A stretch of 64,000 nucleotides of DNA from Nevskia sp. (GTDB taxonomy: Bacteria; Pseudomonadota; Gammaproteobacteria; Nevskiales; Nevskiaceae), in contig JALNYU010000012.1 of NCBI GenBank assembly GCA_023229645.1, positions 65,852-129,851 of the forward strand, in the 5' to 3' direction. Every line of letters begins with the position of its first letter. Position 1 is the stretch's first letter. The notes beneath the pieces were generated by a model. That model worked only from the letters and a program-made list of their open reading frames with translations, ran no database searches and was not told where the DNA came from. A program made the position numbers and the translations under genes. This document shows positions 9,196 through 17,693 of this stretch, piece by piece.

Positions 9196-9555
9196 TTAAA
9201 AGTCGACAGACTTTTCGACTTCGGAAACCTTATGCCGTGCCAATGCCAGGTTCGCGCGCGCGCGATCCAGCACCACGTAAATAAACAGGCCTTGCTTAGT
9301 CGCCAGCGGCCGGATGATGTGGTATTGCTTGCCGAGCGTAATCAGCATGTCTTCAATCGTGTCTTGTAAGCCGAGCGATTTTATTGTCCGCAGCTTAGCT
9401 TTCACGACTTCGGAATTACCCGCCGCAGCCAGTTCCAGATTAATGCCGCCGCCCATCATGCCGAGTGTCATACCGCTCGACGCATCAGCGATCATCGCGC
9501 CCAGAGCGCCGTCAATCGACATCAGTTCCTGCAAGCCTTCATTCAATGTTGCCAT
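9196..9555 (-). CDS. roadblock/LC7 domain protein (MglB-like)
   Basis: Single-domain roadblock/LC7 protein of 119 residues. MATLNEGLQELMSIDGALGA is followed by IADASSGMTLGMMGG, the usual helix and first strands of the fold, and no other domain is present. The ATG at 9555 has a GGGGGG tract as ribosome site; an upstream in-frame start at 9570 is less likely. Such proteins act as regulators or GTPase-activating partners of small Ras-like GTPases in bacteria (MglA/MglB). An MglA-like GTPase and a second roadblock protein lie 0.5 kb upstream, separated by a repeat element. Confidence 0.8.
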   Translation of the reverse strand: MATLNEGLQELMSIDGALGAMIADASSGMTLGMMGGGINLELAAAGNSEVVKAKLRTIKSLGLQDTIEDMLITLGKQYHIIRPLATKQGLFIYVVLDRARANLALARHKVSEVEKSVDF

Positions 9556-9731
9556 ACTACTGCCCCCCAATATTAGAGATAACTACGTCGATTCAATTGG
9601 CATAACGACGCCTTTTATTCGACTCCACTTACGAAATATTCCACACCCAGTGTCACGTGCCGCCAACATAAAAATTATTAAGCGCGACTCCGCAATCGCC
9701 CCTTGCCAAATTCAATTCTTGTTTCAACCTA

Positions 9732-9937
9732 TTATTGATTCGGCCACAAAATAGTTGAACGAGGTGCTACGCGGCAATTTGAGATTGCACTTTTTCGAGA
9801 CGGCGTGAGTGGCCGAATTAATAATAAAATCAAATTGCTTTGTTATTGATCCGGCCATTTCTCGCTTTCTCGGTAGTGCGGCATCCGGTTTGGCATTGCA
9901 CTGTCTTTATTCAAGTACTTAATGGCCGGATCAATAA
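9732..9937. repeat. 206-bp bipartite palindromic repeat, copy 1
   Basis: One of three copies in the window. Module A (9732-9824) is bounded by TTATTGATTCGGCCAC and its near-exact inverted complement. Module B (9843-9937) is bounded by a perfect 17-bp inverted repeat, TTATTGATCCGGCCATT. A short AT-rich spacer containing CAAATTGCTTTG joins them. No open frame is present. It fits a non-autonomous, MITE- or REP-like element. Copy 2 has the same orientation and copy 3 the opposite one. The rest of 9556-10035 holds no recognised feature. Confidence 0.9.
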
Positions 9938-10035
9938 ACAGTGACCGTGTTTACGCCTGTATCTTTGCGTTATCCAGGCATCAATCGATATACATTGTAT
10001 AAATGTTCCACTAGCCTCGCCATGCCGCACGCGCA

Positions 10036-10464
10036 TTAATGCCCGCGCGATGCAACTAAGGCTTGCTCAAATCGCTCCCTCAATTCCTCTGCTAAATTGC
10101 CACCGGACCACAGCAAGGCACCGAGCAACGCATCTTTTTTTGCGACGATGCTCAAGACTAACCAGTCCGGCAGAAGTGGAATCGAAAAGACCAACATCCG
10201 GCCGTTGGTCGATTCAACGATGACGTGATTACAAACTCCGAGCTGCGCTTCGCGCGACGTCACTTCGCCCAATGCGAAGAGCGAGCTTGTGACGGCGGAC
10301 ATCCGGTTGGCCAAATCGGTATCGAAGGTCGCTCTTGAAAGCTGCTGGCCATCGGCGCTAGATAAAACAACGGCATCGACACCGGCTTGCTGGCTGGCGT
10401 ACGCGGCAAGCGCATTACTGCAAGCTTCAAGCAGCGGTGCGCTGAATAGAAAATGATCCGTCAT
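10036..10464 (-). CDS. second roadblock/LC7-like protein
   Basis: A 142-residue protein with a roadblock-like pattern: an N-terminal helix (LLEACSNALAAYASQQAGVDA), the strand-turn VVLSSADGQQLSRATF, a central helix (NRMSAVTSSLFALGEVTS) and strands NHVIVESTNGRMLVFSIPLLPDWLVLSIVA. Its start overlaps the GTPase stop by 4 bp (ATGA), so the two are translationally coupled, as expected for a GTPase and its regulator. It differs clearly from the roadblock protein at 9196, so the locus offers two possible partners for one GTPase. Confidence 0.75.
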   Translation of the reverse strand: MTDHFLFSAPLLEACSNALAAYASQQAGVDAVVLSSADGQQLSRATFDTDLANRMSAVTSSLFALGEVTSREAQLGVCNHVIVESTNGRMLVFSIPLLPDWLVLSIVAKKDALLGALLWSGGNLAEELRERFEQALVASRGH

Positions 10465-10991
10465 CGGGTGTTTTCCACCATGGTCAAAAGGACATCGATC
10501 AATAGCAACGCATCTTCTTTACGACGCACATCAACAGCCAACACGGGATACGGCCAACCACGCTGACTTAAGCTGTCAACGTATTGATTAAGGCCAAATG
10601 CCGGATTTGAGTCCAACCGTCCAACACCAATTACAAACGGCATATCACGATTCAACTCTGCGAATCGCTCTAGATAACGCGTCATGTCCGATATTGGATC
10701 GACTTGTGAATGATCAACCAGGACGACGACACCAAGCGCGCCACGGGCCAAGATGGGCCACATAAATGCGAAGCGATCTTGCCCTGGCGTGCCGTATAAA
10801 CACAGCTTTTCACCATCGCCAAATCGAATCTCGCCGTAGTCCAGCGCGACGGTTGTTTGCGCTTTGCCGTGTAACTCGGTCTGCCGGTTAGCGACCTCGG
10901 TCGACATCGGCGCGATTTCGCTCAGCGCCCGAATGGCCGTCGTTTTACCAGCGCCCATCGTTCCGGCGAACACCACTTTTCGATATTGCAT
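10461..10991 (-). CDS. small Ras-like GTPase (MglA-like)
   Basis: A 176-residue single-domain P-loop protein. The G1 loop is GTMGAGKT (residues 10-17), and GTPGQDRF (67-74) stands at the switch II/G3 position. The G4 position reads GVGRLDSN, so the canonical NKxD is degenerate to GRLD (124-127), which leaves guanine specificity open. The protein belongs to the small bacterial GTPases found beside roadblock proteins. It is preceded by the unrecognised 323-residue gene (3-bp gap) and coupled to a roadblock gene downstream. A role in cell polarity or surface motility is possible by analogy only. Confidence 0.78.
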   Translation of the reverse strand: MQYRKVVFAGTMGAGKTTAIRALSEIAPMSTEVANRQTELHGKAQTTVALDYGEIRFGDGEKLCLYGTPGQDRFAFMWPILARGALGVVVLVDHSQVDPISDMTRYLERFAELNRDMPFVIGVGRLDSNPAFGLNQYVDSLSQRGWPYPVLAVDVRRKEDALLLIDVLLTMVENTR

Positions 10992-10994
10992 GCC

Positions 10995-11966
10995 TTACGC
11001 CAATCCAAGACGACGACGTAAACGGGCGACAAAGCCGCGCGTCTGCTCGGACACCGGCGCGCTATCGGCTACGGTATTACGTTGTACTGGCACCGGGGTT
11101 GTTTGCATCAATCTGCCGCCGAGCGCGCAGGCGTTGAGCCAGGCTGCGAGGCGCTCTTTAGGAATCCGCGCCTGTGCCTGTATTTCGGCCAAGGTCATCG
11201 GTCGCCGTAGCAACGCCGCTGCCAATGGAATGAGATCGCGCAGGTTGCCATCCGGCGGAATTTCTACCCACGCCGAAAGTTTCATCGGCCGCGTCGTGTC
11301 GATTGCCGCCAGCAACGGCGCATGCGTAACATTCTCCGCGAGTAATAAAAGCAAACGCATGATCGGATGTTCGCCGTGCGTATCGGTTCCCTCCGCTGCA
11401 GACGTTGCGGAGAATGGGCCACCGCCGAGCAACGCGGTAGCAAGTTCCGGCAATGGCATATGCGGATACCAACGGTTGCGGTCGCCATTAATTGTCGCCA
11501 GCGCCCGCTCACCCACCTTGAGCAAGGAAGGCTCAGCGGTGCGCTGTTTGAGCACACGCGCAAGCACTTCAAATAAACCGTCGGTATCTGCAGCATCGTT
11601 CTGCGAATTGATGCCGCCTTCATGCCGAAAACCCTCACCGATACGGTCAAGAAGGTCGCGCAGACTATTTAAACGCGCAGGCGCCAGCAACTGAAAAGGC
11701 GCAGCCTCGCCAGCCACGGTATTCGACGTATAGGCCACCATTAATCGCGCTGGCGGCGGGCTTTGCCCCGCTTCGTTGACCACGTTGGGGGCATAAAATG
11801 CGACGGCGTAGTGCTGCGCGGGTTCGATTTTCCATCGATTCCGAGTTTGGCTATCGACCATCCGCAACATTGAACGCAACAGCATCTCGTCCCAACGGGA
11901 CAACCCCCAAAATCCTATCGTGTAGGGCTCATTTACCGGCACCTGCTGCTGTGAGTGTGCATCCAT
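10995..11966 (-). CDS. unrecognised protein, first gene of the GTPase/roadblock operon
   Basis: Not recognised. The protein has 323 residues from the ATG at 11966 (a GTG 21 codons upstream is possible), with no signal peptide and no membrane segment. Its N-terminal stretch (YTIGFWGLSRWDEMLLRSML) and strand-rich middle (HYAVAFYAPNVV, ARLMVAYTS) suggest a globular alpha/beta domain. The C-terminal part from about residue 220 is helical and may include a winged-helix-like segment (RRPMTLAEIQAQARIPKERL), followed by a basic tail. It ends 3 bp before the GTPase gene, so it should work with it, for example as effector or localiser. Confidence 0.65.
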   Translation of the reverse strand: MDAHSQQQVPVNEPYTIGFWGLSRWDEMLLRSMLRMVDSQTRNRWKIEPAQHYAVAFYAPNVVNEAGQSPPPARLMVAYTSNTVAGEAAPFQLLAPARLNSLRDLLDRIGEGFRHEGGINSQNDAADTDGLFEVLARVLKQRTAEPSLLKVGERALATINGDRNRWYPHMPLPELATALLGGGPFSATSAAEGTDTHGEHPIMRLLLLLAENVTHAPLLAAIDTTRPMKLSAWVEIPPDGNLRDLIPLAAALLRRPMTLAEIQAQARIPKERLAAWLNACALGGRLMQTTPVPVQRNTVADSAPVSEQTRGFVARLRRRLGLA

Positions 11967-12479
11967 CTTTTTGTATTGGCGTTCGCATTCGAATATCGCG
12001 ACAACACCCAATGCCGGAAGCCAGCACACAGGAGAATCGCCCCTAGTCCAACCTTTGGGGGTGTCCTTACCGAATCGCCATATTTTCGAACGGCGTGTCC
12101 TACATTTAAATCACGGCGCATTTCTCTATTACTTAATTGCGTTCGCAAATAAAATTAGACACCTCAAGCCGAAAAATTCGACTCAACCGCTAGCCCCTAG
12201 CCGGACGCACCAATCGGAGCGCCCAAAAATATTTATCCTTTCCACAACGTTAGCACAGCAAACGCTTCAAGTAACTGGAGTAGAAAGAATCTCCACAAAA
12301 CATTGGGCACTCATGCAATTTCACCGGTTACCAGCAGTGGAATTTATGATTCATGAGTCATACTTTAAAGTGTCCGCCTAGCCCTATATTTAACCTACAT
12401 AGAGACGATCAACTTCGGCGCGATATTTGGGCACAATAGAATTGCGCGTTAAACGCGTTCTTCAGCCGCGACGAGAAGA
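11967..12479. other. AT-rich non-coding gap upstream of the GTPase operon
   Basis: No protein-like open frame on either strand. The stretch is markedly richer in A+T than neighbouring genes and probably holds the promoter of the minus-strand GTPase operon. I could not assign reliable -35/-10 boxes. It runs directly into repeat copy 2. Confidence 0.5.
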
Positions 12480-12684
12480 TTATTGATTCGGCCACAAAAT
12501 AGTTGAACGAGGTGCTAACAGCAATTTGAGATCGCACTTTTTCGAGACGGCGTGAGTGGCCGAATTAATAATAAAATCAAATTGCTTTGTTATTGATCCG
12601 GCCATTTCTCGCTTTCTCGGAAGTGCGGCATCCGGTTTGGCATTGCACTACCTTTATTCAAGTACTTAATGGCCGGATCAATAA
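12480..12684. repeat. 206-bp bipartite palindromic repeat, copy 2
   Basis: Same structure and orientation as copy 1. Module A is 12480-12571, and module B is 12590-12684 with a perfect 17-bp terminal inverted repeat. It differs from copy 1 at a few positions inside the modules, while the boundaries are kept. With copy 1 it brackets the operon 10036-11966 as direct repeats. The 126 bp after it, up to the modE-like gene, hold no recognised feature. Confidence 0.9.
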
Positions 12685-12810
12685 ATAAAGCAGCATCGCT
12701 TCGGCCGATGCCGTTCTCTTAACTCAGCAATAAGTTTTTTTTATTGTTTTGTCAGTGGCAGGCCACGCCCGAACGGGCACGGCTGCGCTGCTGAATGCCA
12801 GTGTGGCACC

Positions 12811-13176
12811 TCAAGAATGCGGATTGCGAAGCAGCGTCTGAAGTTGATCGCGTTGCTGTTCTACCAGTGCCGCAATATCGTGTTCCAACTTCCGATACGC
12901 TGCGAGCACTTGCTGCCCGGTCGGCGTAACGGTAGTGCCGCCGCCGCCGGAGCCGCCTTTGCTTGCCGCGACGAGCGGGCTTTCAAAACAGGCGTTCATG
13001 GTTTCGACCAGCAGCCACGCGCGGCGATACGACATATTCAGCGCCTTGGCGGCAGCGGAGATTGAGCCAGTACGATGGATCGCTTCAAGGAGGCTGGCCT
13101 TACCCGGCCCCATCGCAATTTGCTCATCAGCGAGCAAACGTAGCCGCGTGCTATGCGAGAACTTCATCCGCGGCAT
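12811..13176 (-). CDS. ModE-like N-terminal winged-helix regulator
   Basis: A 121-residue DNA-binding protein equal to the N-terminal half of ModE. It has a LysR-type winged helix (KASLLEAIHRTGSISAAAKALNMSYRRAWLLVETMN) followed by the Gly-rich wing KGGSGGGGTTVTPTGQ, a clear family signature. The two molybdate-binding Mop domains of E. coli ModE are absent, so either it senses the oxyanion through another protein or the site is bound constitutively. It is likely the ligand of the ModE-type palindrome in front of modA 4 kb away. It stands alone, with its 5' end facing phoU. Confidence 0.85.
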   Translation of the reverse strand: MPRMKFSHSTRLRLLADEQIAMGPGKASLLEAIHRTGSISAAAKALNMSYRRAWLLVETMNACFESPLVAASKGGSGGGGTTVTPTGQQVLAAYRKLEHDIAALVEQQRDQLQTLLRNPHS

Positions 13177-13220
13177 TGAAAATTAGCCGCTATTTGCTCA
13201 GGCGGCGTACTCGGCACCGC

Positions 13221-13940
13221 TCAACCCCGAACTTCGCGCTCCATCGCTTCCAGTCCGATGTGCCGAACGTCCTTGCCTTTAACAAAATAAATGACATATT
13301 CGGAGATGTTGCGGGCGTGATCGCCAATACGTTCCAGCGCACGTACCGACCAGATGAGGTCTAGCACGCGGCCGATGGTGCGCGGATCTTCCATCATAAA
13401 AGTAATGCACTGCCGCATCAGCGCTTCGTATTCCCGATCGACGACTAAATCCTCACGCGCAACAGCCAGCGCAGCGTCGGCATCCATACGCGCAAAGGCA
13501 TCAAGCGCATCTCGCACCATGTGGGAGACGTGCCGCGACAGATGTCCAACTTCGACTAACGGCTCGCCAGTGCGCTCTTGCGCTGCAAGATCAACGGCCA
13601 TACGGGCAATTTTCTCAGCTTCGTCGCCGATCCGCTCGAGATCGGTGATCGTTTTGATCACCGCGTACACCAAACGCAGATCGCCGGCCGTTGGTTGGCG
13701 GCGCGCCAGAATGCCACTGCATTCTTCGTCGATCTGCACTTCGAATTGATTGACTTTGACATCGTTGCGCGAAACTTCTTCGCCGAGCGCGCCGTCACCT
13801 TCGACCAAGGCGCGTGTCGCATCGACAATCTGCTGCTCAACCAAGCCGCCCATTGCTAATACGCGCTGCCGCACATCCTCCAGCTCCGTATTGTATTGGC
13901 TGGAAATATGAGACTTGTAAGAAGGCGTGGTCATTGGCAC
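13221..13940 (-). CDS. phoU: phosphate signalling regulator PhoU
   Basis: Cytoplasmic helical protein that links the phosphate transporter to the PhoR kinase and dampens Pho signalling. The 239 residues contain two PhoU repeats, each with the metal-binding helix pattern (DLERIGDEAEKIARMAV near 100 and ALERIGDHARNISEYVIYFV near 205). A second ATG six bases downstream (13934) is an alternative start. It is the last gene of a phoB-phoR-porin-phoU series on one strand; pstSCAB genes, its usual neighbours, are not in the window. Confidence 0.95.
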   Translation of the reverse strand: MPMTTPSYKSHISSQYNTELEDVRQRVLAMGGLVEQQIVDATRALVEGDGALGEEVSRNDVKVNQFEVQIDEECSGILARRQPTAGDLRLVYAVIKTITDLERIGDEAEKIARMAVDLAAQERTGEPLVEVGHLSRHVSHMVRDALDAFARMDADAALAVAREDLVVDREYEALMRQCITFMMEDPRTIGRVLDLIWSVRALERIGDHARNISEYVIYFVKGKDVRHIGLEAMEREVRG

Positions 13941-14003
13941 AGGCGTATTCGATCAATTATTAAGAACGCCGACGTTGGCGGACTTCGGTGAGAGCCTACC
14001 TTT

Positions 14004-14028
14004 CTAGCGCTGCTTTTCAAAGCGCTAG
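14004..14028. other. 8-bp inverted repeat between porin and phoU
   Basis: CTAGCGCT and AGCGCTAG with a 9-nt spacer. No T run follows on the minus strand, so it is not a convincing terminator. It could be a processing site or a weak transcription pause between the porin and phoU. Confidence 0.35.
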
Positions 14029-14094
14029 CACAATAAAATTTAAAAACTGCTCGGTGTAAAATTATCTCGCGCCCAGCTTCGTACCAACGATCAC

Positions 14095-15393
14095 TTAGAA
14101 ATTCAGCTGTGCGCGAACGGCGATCGTGCGCGGCTTGTCTTTACCGACCGTGCCGCCCTGATCCGCTTCGGCGATGATGTAATTAACGAGGAAGCGGACA
14201 TTCGGGTTCACGTAGTAGTTCAGACCAAACGTCAGCGCCGATTCCTGGCACTTGGTACCGCCAGCGGTGTAGGAAATCGCGCCCGCCGCGTTAACAGCGG
14301 AAACGCAACCGGCTGGCGTATCTTTGTTTTCCGAGGCTTCATAGCGCACAGTGGCTTCCAACGCGCCCAATGGGCTATTGACTTTCGGACTACCGAATAG
14401 GCCGTCGTTGGCTTTGTACGGCTTCGATTCGCCGGTTAGAAAGTAGCTGCCCTGCAGGTAGTAAGATCTAACCGTCTGATCTTTGCCAGTGTCTTGGGCC
14501 AAGTTCTGGTTAAAGTATTCACTAAACAGGTAGAACGGACCGTAGGCGCCGCCAGCTTCCGCCGTAAACGTCCTGATCGGCTCGTCAGCACCGGCGCGGC
14601 CCAGAATCAAGGTCGGACCGCGGCGGCCAGCGTAAACCGACTGCGCGCCCACGCTTTGCGGGTTGTTGGTAGTGCCAGCGTTATGCGGCAATTCGTAGGA
14701 GATCGACGAACCGAGATGAATAACCTTGTGGTTCGCGTGAATCGGCGACCAAGTCAGGCGGCCGTTGGTGCCTGCACCTTCGGTGGAGATTGTATCGGCG
14801 CGGCGCAGGTTATATGCAGAAACACCATAGGTGAAGTTCTTTTCCAGGAACTCGCCTTCGTAGAAAGCGCCGAGTTGGAATTCGCGGCTGACACCGCCGC
14901 CGAATATGCCAGTCGCCGAACCCGTCGGCCGCTCGATTAACGTTAGTTCGTTCGAGCTGGTTAGTTCTTCGGCCCCGCGGTATGGCTTGCGCTGACCGAG
15001 GATGAGCTTGCCAGGGCCAATTTTGTGCGCAAGGTAAAGATCCTGGAAGGCGGTGCTGGTCGCGCCGGAATCATTGTTCGGCGCAAAATCAGGCTCGATC
15101 TTGTATTCCCAGTTGTACAGCTTGCCCGACAACGTCAGATAAACGCGGCGGAAATAGAGGCCGCTCGTCGGCCCGGCCAAGCCGCCGCTACCGAACGTCG
15201 CGTTGTTATCGGTATCGATGAAGTCACCGTCGAGCTGAATGCGGCCACCGATTCGGGCTTCAAACTTGCCGTCGTCGGTCACGATCTTGATGCCGCCCGC
15301 AGTCGAGGCCGTATCGGCCATCGCGACACCTGTCGCACCTGATCCCACGAACATCGCCAAGGCACCGTATTGAAGCAATTTATTCACGTTCAT
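14095..15393 (-). CDS. phosphate/polyphosphate-selective porin (OprP/OprO-like)
   Basis: Outer-membrane 16-strand-type porin of 432 residues. A signal peptide ending about GVAMA is followed by GKFEARIGGRIQLDGDFID, the usual start of the OprO/OprP family, then LYFRRVYLTLSGKLYNWEYKIEPDFA. The last residue is Phe. The chosen ATG (15393) has GGAAG directly before it, closer than ideal; an in-frame extension to 15432 exists. Placement between phoR and phoU supports a role in phosphate uptake. The roughly 250-bp gap before it should hold its promoter, but no clear Pho box was found. Confidence 0.85.
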   Translation of the reverse strand: MNVNKLLQYGALAMFVGSGATGVAMADTASTAGGIKIVTDDGKFEARIGGRIQLDGDFIDTDNNATFGSGGLAGPTSGLYFRRVYLTLSGKLYNWEYKIEPDFAPNNDSGATSTAFQDLYLAHKIGPGKLILGQRKPYRGAEELTSSNELTLIERPTGSATGIFGGGVSREFQLGAFYEGEFLEKNFTYGVSAYNLRRADTISTEGAGTNGRLTWSPIHANHKVIHLGSSISYELPHNAGTTNNPQSVGAQSVYAGRRGPTLILGRAGADEPIRTFTAEAGGAYGPFYLFSEYFNQNLAQDTGKDQTVRSYYLQGSYFLTGESKPYKANDGLFGSPKVNSPLGALEATVRYEASENKDTPAGCVSAVNAAGAISYTAGGTKCQESALTFGLNYYVNPNVRFLVNYIIAEADQGGTVGKDKPRTIAVRAQLNF

Positions 15394-15642
15394 CTTCCGA
15401 TGATTTTGAGGTTTCGAGCCACAAGCCACCACACGCCTCTAGCGCAGCGACCCAGCCCCCTAGCGCCTTATTCCGTAGCGAAACAAGTGTTGATGGGTGA
15501 GCGGGTGTGCTTCTATGTCCGGCCGCTAGTTTTGGGCCGAACCCGTGGAGCCATTATGAAGGAACTATAAAGATTTGATGACGATCGCCGCAAACTGCCG
15601 TATTTATTCCTATTTAATCAAATACTTGTTACAGATAGCCGT

Positions 15643-16992
15643 TTAGCCGGCAGATGTCTTTAACTCGTTGCGTAAGCTGCCGCGGTGGATACGATGCGGC
15701 GGAAAATGGCAGAGGAAAGTGCTGCCAATGCCGAGTTCGCTGGTGATCGCTAAACGACCTTCGTGGTTCTCCAGCGCGTGTTTAACGATGGATAAGCCAA
15801 GCCCTGTTCCGCCGCTAGCACGGGACCGGCCGACATCAACGCGATAAAAGCGTTCGGTCACGCGCTGCAGGTCTTTTTCAGAAATACCGATACCGGTATC
15901 CGCCACCTGGAAGTTGGCGCCATTTTCATCACCCCACCAGCGCGTGGTAATCGTCCCGCCCGGTTGCGTGTACTGGATTGCGTTAGCAATCAAATTCATG
16001 AACACGCTTTGTATTTCAGACTCACGGCCGTACAGCCAAAGGTCGGGCTGAATATCGAACAGCAATTGCTGCCCACCCTGCGAAATCGCTTTTGCTTCTT
16101 CGCGCACGCGCGCCAGCACGCGCGGGATGTCGATCAAATCTTGGCGCGTTTGAATCACGTCCGATTCCAATCGAGCGAGTTTGAGCAAGTCGTTGATCAG
16201 CGACTCCATGCGTGACGCCTGATTACGCATTTCGCGGATGGGGACCGCCCATGTTGCCAGCGGCCCGTCCGTGCGCGATTCCGGCTCCATGACGTCAAGA
16301 TAGCCGCGCAACACCGTAAGTGGCGTGCGCAGTTCGTGCGAGGCGTTGGCGACGAAATCCCGCCGGGCCTGCTCTAAACGGCGCAGATCGGAAATATCGC
16401 GAACGATCATCAGCCGCTGGTCGTTGCCGTACGGAATAATGCGGAAGGCCAGCGTAACCGCCGCATTGATCGGCGACCCGGCTTCAACTTCGCCGCTGTA
16501 ATCAGTCCGCGCGAAATATTCGGTAAAACTGGGTTTACGCACCAAATTTGGAATACGCAGCCCCAAGTCTTGCGGCTGCCGCAACCCGAGCAGCGCTTGC
16601 GCCGCCTGATTAAACCAGATGATTTCGCCGCTGAGTCCGAGCACGACGGCGCCATCTGGCAACGCGGCGGTCGAGGCTTGGAACTCCGATAAAATCGCCG
16701 CGAGTCGCCGCTTACGCTTACGGTTGCGCTTCTGCAAAATCAACAGGCCGTCAAATACATCGGCCCAGATGCCGCTGGTGATCGGCAGTTCAACCAGTTT
16801 GGGCCGCTCAAGCCAGCGCCGCAGCGTTACCAAAAACCGTAAATGCTGAACCATGCAAAGCGCGAGCGCCACGGCCACGGCCGGCCAGAAATAGCCGATC
16901 CAGAGGCCAACGACACCGGCGACGGCAACCGCTGCGATGATTTTGCGCAACGCCCGGAACAGCAGCGTTTTCGGGCGCAGCCCGCGATCCAT
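15643..16992 (-). CDS. phoR: phosphate regulon sensor histidine kinase PhoR
   Basis: Membrane histidine kinase of 449 residues. Two N-terminal TM segments (about 10-50) are followed by a PAS-like domain (LPDGAVVLGLSGEIIWFNQAA), HisKA with the phospho-accepting His in FVANASHELRTPLTVL, and HATPase_c with NLIANAIQYT, DTGIGISEKD and GGTGLGLSIV. The ATG at 16992 lies two bases after the phoB stop; the open frame upstream overlaps phoB and is not used. It phosphorylates and dephosphorylates PhoB according to phosphate supply. Confidence 0.95.
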   Translation of the reverse strand: MDRGLRPKTLLFRALRKIIAAVAVAGVVGLWIGYFWPAVAVALALCMVQHLRFLVTLRRWLERPKLVELPITSGIWADVFDGLLILQKRNRKRKRRLAAILSEFQASTAALPDGAVVLGLSGEIIWFNQAAQALLGLRQPQDLGLRIPNLVRKPSFTEYFARTDYSGEVEAGSPINAAVTLAFRIIPYGNDQRLMIVRDISDLRRLEQARRDFVANASHELRTPLTVLRGYLDVMEPESRTDGPLATWAVPIREMRNQASRMESLINDLLKLARLESDVIQTRQDLIDIPRVLARVREEAKAISQGGQQLLFDIQPDLWLYGRESEIQSVFMNLIANAIQYTQPGGTITTRWWGDENGANFQVADTGIGISEKDLQRVTERFYRVDVGRSRASGGTGLGLSIVKHALENHEGRLAITSELGIGSTFLCHFPPHRIHRGSLRNELKTSAG

Positions 16993-16994
16993 GC

Positions 16995-17693
16995 TTAAAT
17001 TTTCTCGGAGAAGCGATATCCCGTGCCGCGGACCGTCTGAATCATATTGTCGTAGCCGTAAGGCTGCAGCGCCTTGCGCAAGCGCCGGATGTGAACGTCC
17101 ACCGTGCGTTCTTCGACATAAACGTTCTGGCCCCAAACGCGGTCGAGCACTTGCTCACGCGTGTAGACGCGCTCCGGATGGCTCATGAAAAAATGCAATA
17201 ACCGGTATTCGGTCGGCCCTAGCCGCACGGGCTCGCCTTGTGCGGTTACGCGCTGGCTGGCGGCATCAATCTGCAGCCCCGCTACGGCCATCCGCTCTTC
17301 TTCGCCGCCCGGCAAACTCCGGCGCAGAACGGCCTGCGCGCGCGCAATCAATTCCGGGAACGAAAACGGCTTGGCGATGTAGTCGTCGCAGCCGATGTTC
17401 AAACCGCGCACGGTGTCTTCTTCCTCGGCCCGCGCGGTCACCATGATGATCGGTATGTCTTTCGTCGTTGCCCCGGATTTTAGTTCGCGGGCGTATTCGA
17501 CGCCGGACACCCCCGGCAGCATCCAGTCGAGCAGGATCAAGTCCGGCCTCGCCTCAGCAATCCGCAAGCGGCCGCTCGGCACGTCCTGGGCAACACTGAC
17601 TTGGAACTCTGCGCGTTCAAGCGCAAAACGGAGCATGTCGCGAATCGAGGCTTCGTCCTCGACCACCAGAATTTTCTTGTTTTGCATCCCCAT
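16995..17693 (-). CDS. phoB: phosphate regulon response regulator PhoB
   Basis: OmpR/PhoB-family regulator of 232 residues. The receiver domain has acidic residues in VVEDEA, the phosphorylated Asp in LLDWMLP, and the Lys in IAKPFSFPEL. The winged-helix effector domain contains LGPTEYRLLHFFMSHPERVY and RTVDVHIRRLRKAL. A start two codons later (17687) is possible. It is the first gene of the phoBR pair. Confidence 0.96.
   Translation of the reverse strand: MGMQNKKILVVEDEASIRDMLRFALERAEFQVSVAQDVPSGRLRIAEARPDLILLDWMLPGVSGVEYARELKSGATTKDIPIIMVTARAEEEDTVRGLNIGCDDYIAKPFSFPELIARAQAVLRRSLPGGEEERMAVAGLQIDAASQRVTAQGEPVRLGPTEYRLLHFFMSHPERVYTREQVLDRVWGQNVYVEERTVDVHIRRLRKALQPYGYDNMIQTVRGTGYRFSEKI

Noticed and set aside
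12685..12810. GC-rich dyad (GCCCG/CGGGC) as terminator of the modE-like gene
   Set aside because: The stem is short, and no T run follows it on the minus strand.
15394..15642. Possible Pho box before the porin (GTCATCAAATCTTTAT on the minus strand)
   Set aside because: The spacing is one base too long and the second half site is poor, so it does not meet the PhoB pattern.
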